From Microbacterium sp. LWO13-1.2 (GTDB lineage: Bacteria > Actinomycetota > Actinomycetes > Actinomycetales > Microbacteriaceae): 64,000 nt of DNA. The DNA lies in contig NZ_CP151634.1 in NCBI RefSeq assembly GCF_038397725.1, positions 806,001-870,000 of the forward strand, read 5' to 3'. Shown piece after piece: positions 44,879-53,976 of this stretch. The stretch's first letter is position 1. Every line of letters starts with the position of its first letter. A program made the translations under genes and the position numbers. The notes below the pieces were generated by a model. The model did no database searches, was not told the DNA's origin, and saw nothing but the letters and a program-made list of their open reading frames with translations.

Positions 44879-44938
44879 GGGCGCGACGAAACGCTCCGCC
44901 CGGTGTTCCCCCCTCCGGCGGAGCGTTTCGTCGCGCCC
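44879..44938. terminator. Perfect 22-bp hairpin between convergent operons
   Basis: Arms 44879-44900 and 44917-44938 are exact inverted copies (GGGCGCGACGAAACGCTCCGCC) with a 16-base loop. It ends two bases before the permease stop and serves both the response-regulator and the MacB-like operon. Its GACGAAACGC word is shared with the repeat at 12030-12121. Confidence 0.8.
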
Positions 44939-44939
44939 G

Positions 44940-46148
44940 TCACACGGTGCGCAGCGCAGCCGTCGGCGACAGCCGCGCCGCACTGACTGCCGGGTACAGC
45001 CCGGCGATCACACCGACCGCGAGCGCGACGATCGGTCCGCCGACCAGCACGGCGACCGGAATCGTCGCGACCTGCGACTGGATCGCCGCATAGACGAAGA
45101 CCCCGATACCTCCCAGCAGGACCCCGGCGAGGCCGCCGAGGCCCCCCAGCACGATCGCCTCCGCGACGAACTGTCCGGCGATCTGGCCCGACCGCGCACC
45201 CAGCGCGCGCCGGAGTCCGATCTCACCACGGCGCTCCAGCACCGCCACCACCATGGTGTTCGCGATGCCGATGCCACCGACGAGCAGTGCGATCGCTGCG
45301 AGGCCGACCGCGAGTCCTGAGAGCGAATCGTTCGCCGTCTCGCGCGCACCGGCGAGGTCACCGAGCCCGCTCACCTGAACATATTCAGAGGAGGGGTTGG
45401 CGGCGCGGGCGACCGCTTCCCGCACGGCCTCGCTGGTCTTGCCGTCGGCCATGCGCACATAGATGGACGCGATGGTGTCGTCATCCTTGCCCGATACGTG
45501 CTCGGCTGCCCAGCGATCGCCGAGGAACGCGCTCGCGTCGATGCTCTCCGCGAGCCCGGCGGCATCGAGGATGCCGATGACGGTGTACCACTGCTCGCCG
45601 ATCCAGACCCGCACCCCCGGCGCCGTGACGCCCATGCGCGCCGCGGCGGACGCTCCGAGCACCGTCACCGGCAGCGAGCGGTTGGCATCGTCGAACCAGG
45701 TGCCCTGCGCCACGGAACCCTCGACCGACGAGAGGAAGTCCGGGCTGGCCGCGTACGCGGTCAATCCGTTGCCCTGGCTCTCCGGGATGAGGTCGTTGCG
45801 GTAGACGCCGGTGCCCTCCGGCACCTTCTCGAGCACCCCGACCTCTTCCACACCGTCGACGCGGCCGATCATTCCCGGAGAGGTGTCCGGCAGCGGAACC
45901 GGCTTGTTGTCCGGGCCGTATCCCGGCTCGACGACGAGCATGTTGGCTCCGAGCGAGTCGAGTTCGGCGAGCAGTTCGGCCTGGTTGGATGCTGCGATGC
46001 CGGTGATCGCGGTGAGCGCGGCGATACCGACCGCGACACCGAGAGCCGAGAGCGCCGTCCGCATCTTGCGGCTGCGCGGGCCGATCAGCGCCGTGCGGAT
46101 GCTGTCGGCGACGCTCAGCCGCGGCATCCGATCGCCTCGGCGCCTCAT
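44940..46148 (-). CDS. MacB-like ABC permease
   Basis: 402 residues. N-terminal helix (ALSALGVAVGIAALTAITGIAAS), a MacB-type periplasmic-core domain (residues about 50-250, SLGANMLVVEPGYG..) and three C-terminal FtsX helices ending in ALAVGVIAGLYPAVSAARLSP. The IANTMVVAVLERRGEIGLRRALGARSGQIAGQFVAEA loop is the classical FtsX coupling stretch. ATG overlaps the ATPase stop. It should work with the next two gene products as an efflux or lipid/peptide export complex. Confidence 0.93.
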   Translation of the reverse strand: MRRRGDRMPRLSVADSIRTALIGPRSRKMRTALSALGVAVGIAALTAITGIAASNQAELLAELDSLGANMLVVEPGYGPDNKPVPLPDTSPGMIGRVDGVEEVGVLEKVPEGTGVYRNDLIPESQGNGLTAYAASPDFLSSVEGSVAQGTWFDDANRSLPVTVLGASAAARMGVTAPGVRVWIGEQWYTVIGILDAAGLAESIDASAFLGDRWAAEHVSGKDDDTIASIYVRMADGKTSEAVREAVARAANPSSEYVQVSGLGDLAGARETANDSLSGLAVGLAAIALLVGGIGIANTMVVAVLERRGEIGLRRALGARSGQIAGQFVAEAIVLGGLGGLAGVLLGGIGVFVYAAIQSQVATIPVAVLVGGPIVALAVGVIAGLYPAVSAARLSPTAALRTV

Positions 46149-46957
46149 CGTCCGCTCCCCACGAGATCGACCAGCGCCGTATCGCTCACCAACCGGCCGT
46201 CATGGATGTTCAGCCGCCGCTGCGTGCATGACGCGATATGGGAGTCGTGGGTGATGATCACGACGGCCGTGCCCGCATCCGAGATGGAGGTGAGCAGCTC
46301 GAGGATGCGTTCCCCGGTGCTCGAGTCGAGAGCTCCCGTCGGTTCATCGGCGAACAGCACCGACGGCTCTCCGACCACCGCCCTCGCGATCGCCACGCGT
46401 TGCTGCTCGCCGCCGGACAGTTGTCCTGGCCGGTGCTTCATGCGAGCGCCGAGCCCCACCCGTTCGAGGGCCACAGCGGCACGAGAGAGACGCTCCGCGG
46501 CGGGCACGCCCGAGTACAGCAAGCCGAGGGCGACGTTCTCCAGCGCGCTGAGCGCCGGCAGCAGGAAGAACTGCTGGAACACGAAACCGATCCGGCGAGC
46601 GCGCAAGGCGGCCCGTTCCCGTTCGCCGAGGGCGGCGACATCGGTCCCGTCGATCAGCACCGTGCCGCTGGTGGGATCGTCGAGGGTGCCCATGATCGAG
46701 AGCATGGTGCTCTTTCCCGATCCCGATGCCCCGACCACCGAGACCAGCTCGCCGCTCCCGATGGCCAGGCTCACATCGTGCAGCACTCGAAGCGGCGGGC
46801 TGCCCGGGTACTCCTTGACCACGTCGATGAGCTCCACCACGGTGTCGGTGTCGACCGTGTCCGACTCGACGGCAGCCGGAATCACGATGTCCGCGAGCGC
46901 CGCCTCCGACATCACCGAGCCCGACACCGCCGGAGTGGACACGGTGGTACCCGGCAT
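46145..46957 (-). CDS. MacB-type ABC ATP-binding protein
   Basis: 270 residues from the ATG at 46957. Walker A GASGSGKS (76-83), signature LSGGEQQRVAIARAV, Walker B VLFADEPTGALD. An N-terminal extension of about 40 residues rich in Thr and Val (VSTPAVSGSV..) precedes the usual fold and is not typical. A GTG three bases earlier would overlap the adaptor stop by four bases. Confidence 0.93.
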   Translation of the reverse strand: MPGTTVSTPAVSGSVMSEAALADIVIPAAVESDTVDTDTVVELIDVVKEYPGSPPLRVLHDVSLAIGSGELVSVVGASGSGKSTMLSIMGTLDDPTSGTVLIDGTDVAALGERERAALRARRIGFVFQQFFLLPALSALENVALGLLYSGVPAAERLSRAAVALERVGLGARMKHRPGQLSGGEQQRVAIARAVVGEPSVLFADEPTGALDSSTGERILELLTSISDAGTAVVIITHDSHIASCTQRRLNIHDGRLVSDTALVDLVGSGR

Positions 46958-48015
46958 CACTGCGCCACCACCACGGCATCACCTTCGGCGAGGTCTCCAC
47001 CGACGATCTGCACCCGGGAGTCGGCGATGAGCCCGACCTCCACGGCCACGCGCTCGACCTTCCCCTTCTTGTGCAGCACGTCCACGGCGTAGCCTCCGTC
47101 TGTGGTCGCCACGAGAGCGGTGACCGGCACGACGAGGGCATCCTTCACCTCCGAGGTCGCGAACACGACCTTCACCGCGCGCAGACCGATCCCCTGCCCC
47201 GCCGCCGGGTCGGTGAAGTCGACAGTGGCCGTCGGCGGGGTGGTCTCGCCCTCCTTCTCGGTCGGCTGGCCACCGACGTCGACAGCGGTGATCGTCGACG
47301 GCACCTCCGTGCCGTCCGGAAGGATGACCGTCACCGGGGTACCGGGCAGGATCTCTCGTGCCTGCGCATCGGTGAGCTTGGCGATCACGCGCAGGCCGGT
47401 GCTCGTGTACGTGAGAGGGCTCGAACTCGCCGGATCCCCCAGCTTCGCCTTGACCGCTTCGACGCGCACCGACGCGGCCGTGATGGCCACGATGTCACCC
47501 AGCGCGACGACCCCGGTCTGAGGAACGCCGAGCGACTTCTGCCACGCTTTGATCGACGCTGTCGTGACCTTCGTGAACTCGTCATCGACGGTGAGATCGG
47601 TGCCGAATCCGAGGTCGGCGAGGGCCTGCTCCAGCTGGCGGACATCGGGGCCGTCCTCCACCTCGGCACCCAGGTCGCGCCAGAAGGGCCGCTCACCCCG
47701 AACGGCGATCACCGGCCTGCCGTCGACTTCGTAGACCGCTTGGCCGACGCCGATGACATCCCCGGCCTTCGGCAGCCTCGTGATCGTTCCGCCACGACCG
47801 GGGAGAGGAATGGATGCGCCGTAGCTGAGGCTGCCGTTGAGGCGCAGGTCGGAGGTGAGAGTGGTGAGCTCGGCGAGCGCCGTGACGGGTCCGTCATCAC
47901 CCTTGTCCGCGGCCTCGGCGGCCGATTGCCACGGCTGCAGCACGGCCAGCGCTATTCCCGCCGCCACCAGCACGAGCGCGATCGGGGAGAGGATCCAGGC
48001 TGCTCGGCGACTCAT
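46957..48015 (-). CDS. Membrane-fusion-type adaptor with inserted peptidoglycan-binding domain
   Basis: 352 residues. N-terminal signal anchor (WILSPIALVLVAAGIALAVLQPW), then the beta/lipoyl-like hairpin (GDVIGVGQAVYEVDGRPV), a PG_binding_1 module at about 120-170 (DVRQLEQALADLGFGTDLTVDDEFTKVTTASIKAWQKSLG), and the beta-barrel/membrane-proximal part (VVPVTALVATTDGGYAVDVL, GDLAEGDAVVVAQ). HlyD-like adaptors with an inserted PG-binding domain are usual in gram-positive MacAB-type exporters. First partner of the permease and ATPase. Confidence 0.9.
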   Translation of the reverse strand: MSRRAAWILSPIALVLVAAGIALAVLQPWQSAAEAADKGDDGPVTALAELTTLTSDLRLNGSLSYGASIPLPGRGGTITRLPKAGDVIGVGQAVYEVDGRPVIAVRGERPFWRDLGAEVEDGPDVRQLEQALADLGFGTDLTVDDEFTKVTTASIKAWQKSLGVPQTGVVALGDIVAITAASVRVEAVKAKLGDPASSSPLTYTSTGLRVIAKLTDAQAREILPGTPVTVILPDGTEVPSTITAVDVGGQPTEKEGETTPPTATVDFTDPAAGQGIGLRAVKVVFATSEVKDALVVPVTALVATTDGGYAVDVLHKKGKVERVAVEVGLIADSRVQIVGGDLAEGDAVVVAQ

Positions 48016-48770
48016 TTCTCACCCTCGGGGATCACGGTCGCCTGCATGAAGCCGCCTTCGAAGAACTCGCCGATCACCGCGAACCAGTCGAAGTCGAGCG
48101 ATTCGATGCTCTTCTGATCGATGAACGGCGGCATCTCCCCCAGCTCGTCCTCGCAGGCCGTGAGCAGAGCGCGGGCTTCGTCTTCAGTGATCCCTGCGGG
48201 CAGCTGGAGCATCCCGTCGGCGTCGGGGTCGGCGAAGTCAGCGAAGCCGTTCTCGCGTGCACAGCCGGCGAACGCCAGGCTCGCCTTGATCATGGCCTCC
48301 GCATCGAACTTGAGCGCCTCCGTCGCCTCCGCACCCGACATGTCGGGTTCGGGCTGTGCGAACTCGGGGACCTTCTCCTCGCAGGTCGCCCATGCCTCGC
48401 GCTGACCGCCTTCCTCGGGGTAGCCGTTGGCCGTCGTCGAAGCCATCCACGTGCCGTCGTCGTCTGTGGAGATCATCGTCATGCCCTTGTCTTCGCCGTC
48501 CCCTTCGCCGAACGCCATGGAACCGCCATCCACAGTTCCCAGGGGACTGTCTTCCGGGGCGTCCGGCATGAGCATGCCGACCTGACCGCCTTCGATGATC
48601 TTCGCCGTCTGACCTTCGCCGGTCAGGCAGGTCACGAATCGGGCGGCAGCGGCGTCGTTGGCCGCGTCGTCCTTCTTGTCTGCTGCCGGTGCCGCGCAGG
48701 CGGCGAGTGCGACGACCGTCAGGATGACGGGGATCGCTGCTAGCGAGCGGCGTGCTTTCACGGTGAACAT
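48012..48770 (-). CDS. Lipoprotein encoded with the MacAB-like exporter
   Basis: 252 residues from the ATG at 48770. Lipobox ALAAC (Cys25), then an acidic mature protein with repeated VTCLTGEG / ATCEEKVPEF / AGCARENGFADF / LTACEDELGE stretches, giving four Cys at similar spacing that may form disulfides; the CxxENG and TACEDE pattern recurs in efflux-associated actinobacterial lipoproteins. Function not known; perhaps it receives or senses the exported compound. Stop overlaps the adaptor start. Confidence 0.75.
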   Translation of the reverse strand: MFTVKARRSLAAIPVILTVVALAACAAPAADKKDDAANDAAAARFVTCLTGEGQTAKIIEGGQVGMLMPDAPEDSPLGTVDGGSMAFGEGDGEDKGMTMISTDDDGTWMASTTANGYPEEGGQREAWATCEEKVPEFAQPEPDMSGAEATEALKFDAEAMIKASLAFAGCARENGFADFADPDADGMLQLPAGITEDEARALLTACEDELGEMPPFIDQKSIESLDFDWFAVIGEFFEGGFMQATVIPEGEK

Positions 48771-48857
48771 GTCATTCCCTCTCTCGCGGTCGCAGCTCGT
48801 CCGCAACCCTGCAGTCAGTTCTATGGAGGCGGTGGTTTGCTAGCGGTATGAGCCCGC

Positions 48858-48874
48858 CTAACCGGAAACTAACC
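48858..48874 (+). promoter_or_regulatory. OmpR-type direct-repeat box CTAACC-N5-CTAACC
   Basis: Two identical hexamers with an 11-bp period, the arrangement bound by OmpR/PhoP-class response regulators. It lies 34 bases before the response-regulator ATG and between it and the divergent lipoprotein/MacAB operon, so it may regulate both. Confidence 0.6.
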
Positions 48875-48907
48875 GCGGCGCATGCACCCTCGGATGAGGG
48901 AGGTGCC

Positions 48908-49573
48908 ATGCGGCTGCTGCTGGTCGAGGACGAGGCCGATCTGGCCGACACGCTGGCCGATGGCCTGCGCCGCGAGGGGTACCTCGTGGATGTCGCGCGC
49001 GACGGCTCGAGCGCGTTGAGCGCGGCCGCGTCGTCCGACATCGACGTGATCGTGCTCGACCGCGATCTGCCTGTGCTGAACGGCGATGCGGTGTGCCGCA
49101 CGCTGGTCGCGCAGCAGTATCCGGCCCGCATCCTGATGCTCACCGCCGCCGGTACGCTCAATGACCGGGTCGAGGGGCTCGATCTCGGTGCGGATGACTA
49201 CCTCGCCAAGCCGTTCGCCTATGTGGAGCTGCTCGCCCGGATCCGAGCCCTCAGCCGCCGCAGCAACTCGGCCAGGCCGAACGCGGTCCTCGAATTCGCC
49301 GGAGTACGTCTCGATGTGATGAGACGCGTCGTCGAGCGAGACGGCGTGCCGATGAGGCTTACCCTCAAGGAGTTCGGTGTGCTGGAGGCGCTGCTCGCGG
49401 CCGAGGGCGGCTACGTGAGCTCGGATGACCTGCTCGACGACGTGTGGGACGAACCGCTGGAGCGCACCCGCGGCGTGGTCAAGATCGTGGTGCACACGCT
49501 GCGCCGCAAACTCGGGGCACCAGCGGTGATCCAATCCGCCGCCGGCCACGGCTATCGGATGGGGACGACATGA
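48908..49573 (+). CDS. OmpR-family response regulator
   Basis: 221 residues from the ATG at 48908 with a GAGGGAGG site. Receiver: Asp51 (VIVLDRDLP), Lys in LAKPFAYVELL. Winged-HTH effector at the C-terminus: MRLTLKEFGVLEALLAAEGGYVSSDDLLDDVWDE, TRGVVKIVVHTLRRKLG, GHGYRMG. Overlaps the kinase gene (ATGA). Confidence 0.95.
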   Translation: MRLLLVEDEADLADTLADGLRREGYLVDVARDGSSALSAAASSDIDVIVLDRDLPVLNGDAVCRTLVAQQYPARILMLTAAGTLNDRVEGLDLGADDYLAKPFAYVELLARIRALSRRSNSARPNAVLEFAGVRLDVMRRVVERDGVPMRLTLKEFGVLEALLAAEGGYVSSDDLLDDVWDEPLERTRGVVKIVVHTLRRKLGAPAVIQSAAGHGYRMGTT

Positions 49574-50847
49574 GACGCATGAGTTTTCGCACGCGGCTGG
49601 TGATCATCATCACCGGTGTGTTCATCGCGGCCGGAGCCGCTCTGCTCGCCGTGCAGTACCTGGTCGTGCAGGGGTTGTTCGCCTCGGCGATCACGTTCAC
49701 CGCCCAGAGCTGTGTGCCGGCGACCTCGATCTCCGGCACCCCGGGATTCACCGACGTGAACGGTCTCGTCGAGAACACGGCGATCCCGGATGCCACGACG
49801 ATCGACGGCACGACGGCGACCGGTTGCACCTACTTCGACACGGTGTCGATCGCAGCGGAGACGGCGGCTCCCCTCGAGGGCGCGCAGATCGACACGATCG
49901 GCGGAGCGGTGCTGCAGCAGTCCACGTTCCTCGCCGACGAGGTCGGCGGCGGGCTGCTGCTGTGGTCGATCGTGACACTCGTGGCCTTCACCGGGGTCGC
50001 CGCCGCCATCGCGTTCTGGCTCGCCCAGCGTTCGCTCGATCGCATCGGAGAGGTCACCGCCACCGCGCGCGACATCTCCGAGCGCGATCTGGGCCGTCGC
50101 CTCGACCTGCCAGGACCGGACGACGAGATCAAAGAGCTCGGCGACACGATCGACGGCATGCTCGACCGACTGCAGACGGCCTTCACCGCACAGGACCGAT
50201 TCGTCGCGAACGCCTCGCACGAGCTGCGCACGCCCCTCACCACGACGCGCACCGCACTGGAGATCCCCCTGGAGCAGGGCAGCGTGCCCGCAGAGCTCGA
50301 ACCCAACATGCGCCGTGCGCTCCGCGCCACCGAACAGAGCGAGCGCCTCATCACCGCACTCCTCACACTCGCCCGTTCACGGACAGGTCTGGAGAGCACC
50401 GAGACCGTCGAACTCGGCGAGGTGATCGAGGCCGAGGTCGACGAACTCGCCCGGCAGGACGTGCTCGTGCACACCGACATCGCAGCGATATCGGTCGAGG
50501 GCGACGGCGTGCTCCTCGCACGAGCCGTGCGCAATCTTCTCGAGAACGGCGTACGTCACAACGTGCCCGACGGCGAATTGTGGGTGCGGTGCCGCCGTGA
50601 GGGCGACCACGCGGTGATCGAGGTGGAGAACACCGGAGCGCCCATCGCCGCATCGACCCTGTCGCTGCTCACCGAGCCGTTCTACCGCGGAGATGCGAGT
50701 CGCACCTCCGCGGGGCCGGACGGCACCGGCCTCGGCCTCGCCATCGTGCAGAGCATCGCGACGACCCACGGCGGCGAGGTGCAACTGACCGCTCGGAAGG
50801 GCGGCGGACTGATCGCCGCCCTCCGCGTACCCGCGGCGACCGTCTGA
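49570..50847 (+). CDS. Sensor histidine kinase, OmpR-pair partner
   Basis: 425 residues. Two transmembrane helices (about 9-35 and 130-155) around a short Cys-containing outer loop (SCVPATSIS..TGCTYFD), HAMP (QRSLDRIGEVTATARDISERDLGRR), HisKA with His217 (FVANASHELRTPLTTT), HATPase N box NLLENGVRHN and G boxes. The outer loop is small (about 95 residues), so the signal is likely a membrane- or lipoprotein-related one. Confidence 0.95.
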   Translation: MRRMSFRTRLVIIITGVFIAAGAALLAVQYLVVQGLFASAITFTAQSCVPATSISGTPGFTDVNGLVENTAIPDATTIDGTTATGCTYFDTVSIAAETAAPLEGAQIDTIGGAVLQQSTFLADEVGGGLLLWSIVTLVAFTGVAAAIAFWLAQRSLDRIGEVTATARDISERDLGRRLDLPGPDDEIKELGDTIDGMLDRLQTAFTAQDRFVANASHELRTPLTTTRTALEIPLEQGSVPAELEPNMRRALRATEQSERLITALLTLARSRTGLESTETVELGEVIEAEVDELARQDVLVHTDIAAISVEGDGVLLARAVRNLLENGVRHNVPDGELWVRCRREGDHAVIEVENTGAPIAASTLSLLTEPFYRGDASRTSAGPDGTGLGLAIVQSIATTHGGEVQLTARKGGGLIAALRVPAATV

Positions 50848-50876
50848 AGACACCGCCGCAGGCCTCGGCCGCTAGA

Positions 50877-52919
50877 TCAGGACTGCGGCCAGTCCTCGAC
50901 CTTGACGAGCGTGCGGCCGCGGAGCGTGTAGATGACACCCTCCTCGTCGACGTTGAGGTGCGGGCCGCTGTACCAGCCGCCGTTGATGTCCGCCACGACG
51001 ACTGTCACCGCGAACGTCTTCGGGTCGATCCGGAAAAGGGTCGAGTCGGACACGCCGTAGATCACTCCGCGTGCCGCCTTGAGCGCCGCGAAGCCCTTGA
51101 CCAGCGCGCCGTGGTCGGCGGTGTGCACGATCTTCTGACGCGACCGGTCGATCACGACGAGCCCGCCCTTGATCGTGAGGGCGAAGAGGTGGCGGCCGTG
51201 GCTCTCCAGCGCGGCGATCCCGTTCGGCAACCCGGTCTCGATGCGCCAGAGCTCGCGGGCCTCCACCGGATCCCACGCGACGACCGTGCCGCGGGGGCCG
51301 GTCTTCTGCGCGTTGTCGCCGCCGAGATAGGCGACGCCGTCGACAGCGATCACCGCACGCACGAGCTGAACCGCGTCGATCGGATTGACCGCACAGGTGC
51401 TGGCGCCGGTCGCCGGGTCGTAGGTCCACAACGAACCGCCGCCCTCGGTGTCCGCCTGAGCTGCGACGAGGAGCAGTCCGTTGTCCGCATCCCAGTTCGT
51501 GTCCAACGGACGGTTCTGCGCCGAGGGGAACGACGCCGCCCGGCGGAACGGCTCACCCGAACGCGGGTCGTACGCCCAGATCCCCTGGGAGCTGTACTGA
51601 CCGGTGTACAGGACGCCGTCAAGGACCTCGGCATCCTTCGCCTCCCCCGGCACCCGCAGATTCGTGACGCCGCCACCGGCAAGGTCGTGTCGCGCGATGG
51701 TGCCGTTGCCGCCGACGTACGCGAATCCGGCACCGACCGCGATGCCCATGCACGTCTGCGCGCTGACGGGCGCTCCGGCCTCGCCGAGGTCGATCTGCTC
51801 GATGACTGAGCCATCGACGTCGAGGTGGACGACGACACCGTAACCGGAGGTGACGGCGAGGCCGCCCTCCCACGGGTCGACGCCCCAGATCTCGCCGAGG
51901 TCGACGCCGGGGGTGACCGCGTCGAGCGAGCCCTGCGCCGGATTCCAGCGGATCAGTCCTGTCTCGTTGGCGCAGAAGACGTCTTCTCCCAGGACCGCGA
52001 AGTTCTTCGCCGTCTTGCCCACCGAGGTGGCGACACTGTACGAGGCGTGGTCATCGAGCGAGATCGCGGCGAGCTTGGTCGGCTGCGTGGAGCCCGCCGT
52101 CGACACCAGCAGCCGGTCGCCGTCCACGGCGAGCTCGCGGATGCTCGGATCCGGCATCATCTCGGACGGCGTGATGTCGGTGTAGACGCGACTCACCCGG
52201 TCGTAGGCGTACAGCGCCGCCCGGCCGGTTGCTCCTCCGCCGCCCAGCGTGCTGCCCGCACCGAAGTACACGGTGGTGTCGGTCGCCGCGACGGCACGGG
52301 CCAGCGTGACCGCTGCACTGGGGACGCCGAGGCTCGTGACCGCCCCGCTCGCCGGGTCGTACTGCCAGAGCGCGGGCGCACCCGTGCCGCCGCCGCCCAC
52401 GGCGAACAGCGTGCCGTCGGGGGATACTGCGAGGTCGCGCACATCGCGGTCGCCGATGCGGCCGATCGCGACGGCGGCGGAGTCCGGGGAGTTCAGGTCC
52501 CAGCGGTAGAGGTTCGGCTGCGGGCCGCCGGACTTCTGCAGGATGCCGGCGTAGAGCACCCGGCGGACCGGGTCTACGGCGAGCGCCTGCACGCTGTGGC
52601 CGGTCTGCAGCGTGGTGGAACGGATGACGCGGCGAGCGGCGACGTCGAGCGCGATCAGACCGGTCGGCTCCAGGTTGCGCGAGCCGATGTAGCAGACGCC
52701 GTCGAGCATCACGCCGCTCATCAGCGCGTACTGCATGACGCCGGGACCGATGTCGGTGATCCGGGTGGAATGCGCTGTCGCCGGACGCTTCGGCCCGGCA
52801 GGGCGCGGCGCGGCCGCGAACGCCGGTGAGACGGTGGCAGCCGTCATACCCGCGGCGAGGATGCCGGACAGCCCGAGCTGCAGCGCGGTGCGGCGGGAGA
52901 CGTTCTGTGAGGGGGACAT
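50877..52919 (-). CDS. Tat-exported beta-propeller protein
   Basis: 680 residues from the ATG at 52919, which has a clear AAGGAG site. Twin-arginine signal (SRRTALQLGLSGILAAG, then AAPRPAG), so it is folded before export. The body is repeated blades: GVCYIGSRNLEPTGLIALDV, VRRVLYAGILQKSGG, GTLFAVGGGGTGAPALWQYDP, GTLVYFGAGS, LYTGQYSSQGIWAYDPRSG, VAYLGG. Similar to the propeller at 28255-30726, including the NRP..GLLLVAA..GGGSLWTYDP region. No catalytic motif I can name; polysaccharide binding or lyase-type activity is possible. Ends the operon of the second sugar transporter. Confidence 0.8.
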   Translation of the reverse strand: MSPSQNVSRRTALQLGLSGILAAGMTAATVSPAFAAAPRPAGPKRPATAHSTRITDIGPGVMQYALMSGVMLDGVCYIGSRNLEPTGLIALDVAARRVIRSTTLQTGHSVQALAVDPVRRVLYAGILQKSGGPQPNLYRWDLNSPDSAAVAIGRIGDRDVRDLAVSPDGTLFAVGGGGTGAPALWQYDPASGAVTSLGVPSAAVTLARAVAATDTTVYFGAGSTLGGGGATGRAALYAYDRVSRVYTDITPSEMMPDPSIRELAVDGDRLLVSTAGSTQPTKLAAISLDDHASYSVATSVGKTAKNFAVLGEDVFCANETGLIRWNPAQGSLDAVTPGVDLGEIWGVDPWEGGLAVTSGYGVVVHLDVDGSVIEQIDLGEAGAPVSAQTCMGIAVGAGFAYVGGNGTIARHDLAGGGVTNLRVPGEAKDAEVLDGVLYTGQYSSQGIWAYDPRSGEPFRRAASFPSAQNRPLDTNWDADNGLLLVAAQADTEGGGSLWTYDPATGASTCAVNPIDAVQLVRAVIAVDGVAYLGGDNAQKTGPRGTVVAWDPVEARELWRIETGLPNGIAALESHGRHLFALTIKGGLVVIDRSRQKIVHTADHGALVKGFAALKAARGVIYGVSDSTLFRIDPKTFAVTVVVADINGGWYSGPHLNVDEEGVIYTLRGRTLVKVEDWPQS

Positions 52920-52971
52920 GTGAACTCCTTCGGTCTTCATTGAACGGGGATGATTACGGTTCTTCCGGCCT

Positions 52972-53976
52972 TCAGGCCGTGATGGAGAGGAGACCCGCTT
53001 CGACTTCGTATTCGAGCGGCTCTCCGGCGGCGAGGCGGCGGAGCTCGTCGAGCACGGCGCCCGAGAGTCTGCCCAGTTCTCGCCCCAGCGACCCCGCGAT
53101 GTGCGGAGTCAGCAGGGCGTTGTCGGAGTGGTAGAGCGGATGCTCCGGCTCCAGCACCCACGGAACAGTGACGTCGAGGATCGCGAACAACTCTCCGGCA
53201 AGGACCCGGCGGGTGAGCGCATCCTGGTCGAGGAGCTCGCCGCGCGCGGTGTTCACCAGCGTCGCACCGCGGCGCATCAGGCCGATGCCCCGCGCGTCGA
53301 CGAGGTTCAGCGTCGACGGCAGGGACGGCGCGTGGATCGAGACGACGTCGCTGGTGGAGAGGAGCTCATCGAGCGAGACGGACGAGACGCCCAGTTCTCC
53401 TGCCTCGGCGGCGGAGAGGTAGGGATCGTAGACGACCACCTCGTAGGCGTAGCCGTGGAGCATCTCGATGACGATGCGGCCGATCTTCGACGCACCGACG
53501 ATCCCGATCCGCAGGCCGTAGTTCCCCATGCCGGGGAACGCCGCCTCCACATCGAACTCCTGCTGTTCCGCCTGGTAGCGCGCCGCGATCGGCAGCACCC
53601 GCTTGCCGGCCAGGACGATCATCGCGACGGTGTATTCCGCTACGGGCACGGCGTTCACCGCGGCGGCACTGCTCACGGCGATGCCGCGATCGATGACCTC
53701 CGGCCCGAGATAGCCCTTCACCGACCCGGCCGCGTGCAGGATCGCCTCCAGCTTCGGAGCGGCAGCCAGGACACCGGCGTCGACGCGAGGTGCGCCCCAC
53801 CCGGTGACGAGCACCTCGACGTCCGACAGCACGTCGCGCGCGGCATCCGACCCGTACTCCGTGAGGTACCCGGCGATGTCGGCGATCTGCTCGAACTCGA
53901 CGATGCGATGCGGGGGGAACACGCGCTGGCGGACGGATGCTCCCATCGCGAATGCGATGCGGGGACGACGGCTCAC
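52972..53976 (-). CDS. D-isomer-specific 2-hydroxyacid dehydrogenase
   Basis: 334 residues from the GTG at 53976, which overlaps the permease stop (GTGA). Nucleotide loop IVGASKIGR (160-167), again with Ser in the second Gly position; catalytic Arg245 (NTARGE), Glu278 (EPEHP) and His292 (LTPHIAGS). It is a close relative of the enzyme at 21802-22815, sharing WGAPRVDAGVLAAAPKLEAI and the APSLPSTLNLV block. Expected to reduce a 2-keto acid or oxidise a D-2-hydroxy acid. Confidence 0.9.
   Translation of the reverse strand: MSRRPRIAFAMGASVRQRVFPPHRIVEFEQIADIAGYLTEYGSDAARDVLSDVEVLVTGWGAPRVDAGVLAAAPKLEAILHAAGSVKGYLGPEVIDRGIAVSSAAAVNAVPVAEYTVAMIVLAGKRVLPIAARYQAEQQEFDVEAAFPGMGNYGLRIGIVGASKIGRIVIEMLHGYAYEVVVYDPYLSAAEAGELGVSSVSLDELLSTSDVVSIHAPSLPSTLNLVDARGIGLMRRGATLVNTARGELLDQDALTRRVLAGELFAILDVTVPWVLEPEHPLYHSDNALLTPHIAGSLGRELGRLSGAVLDELRRLAAGEPLEYEVEAGLLSITA

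Noticed and set aside
49552..50220. Minus-strand frames opposite the histidine kinase
   Set aside because: Antisense shadows with Arg-rich translations; the plus-strand kinase domains are complete.
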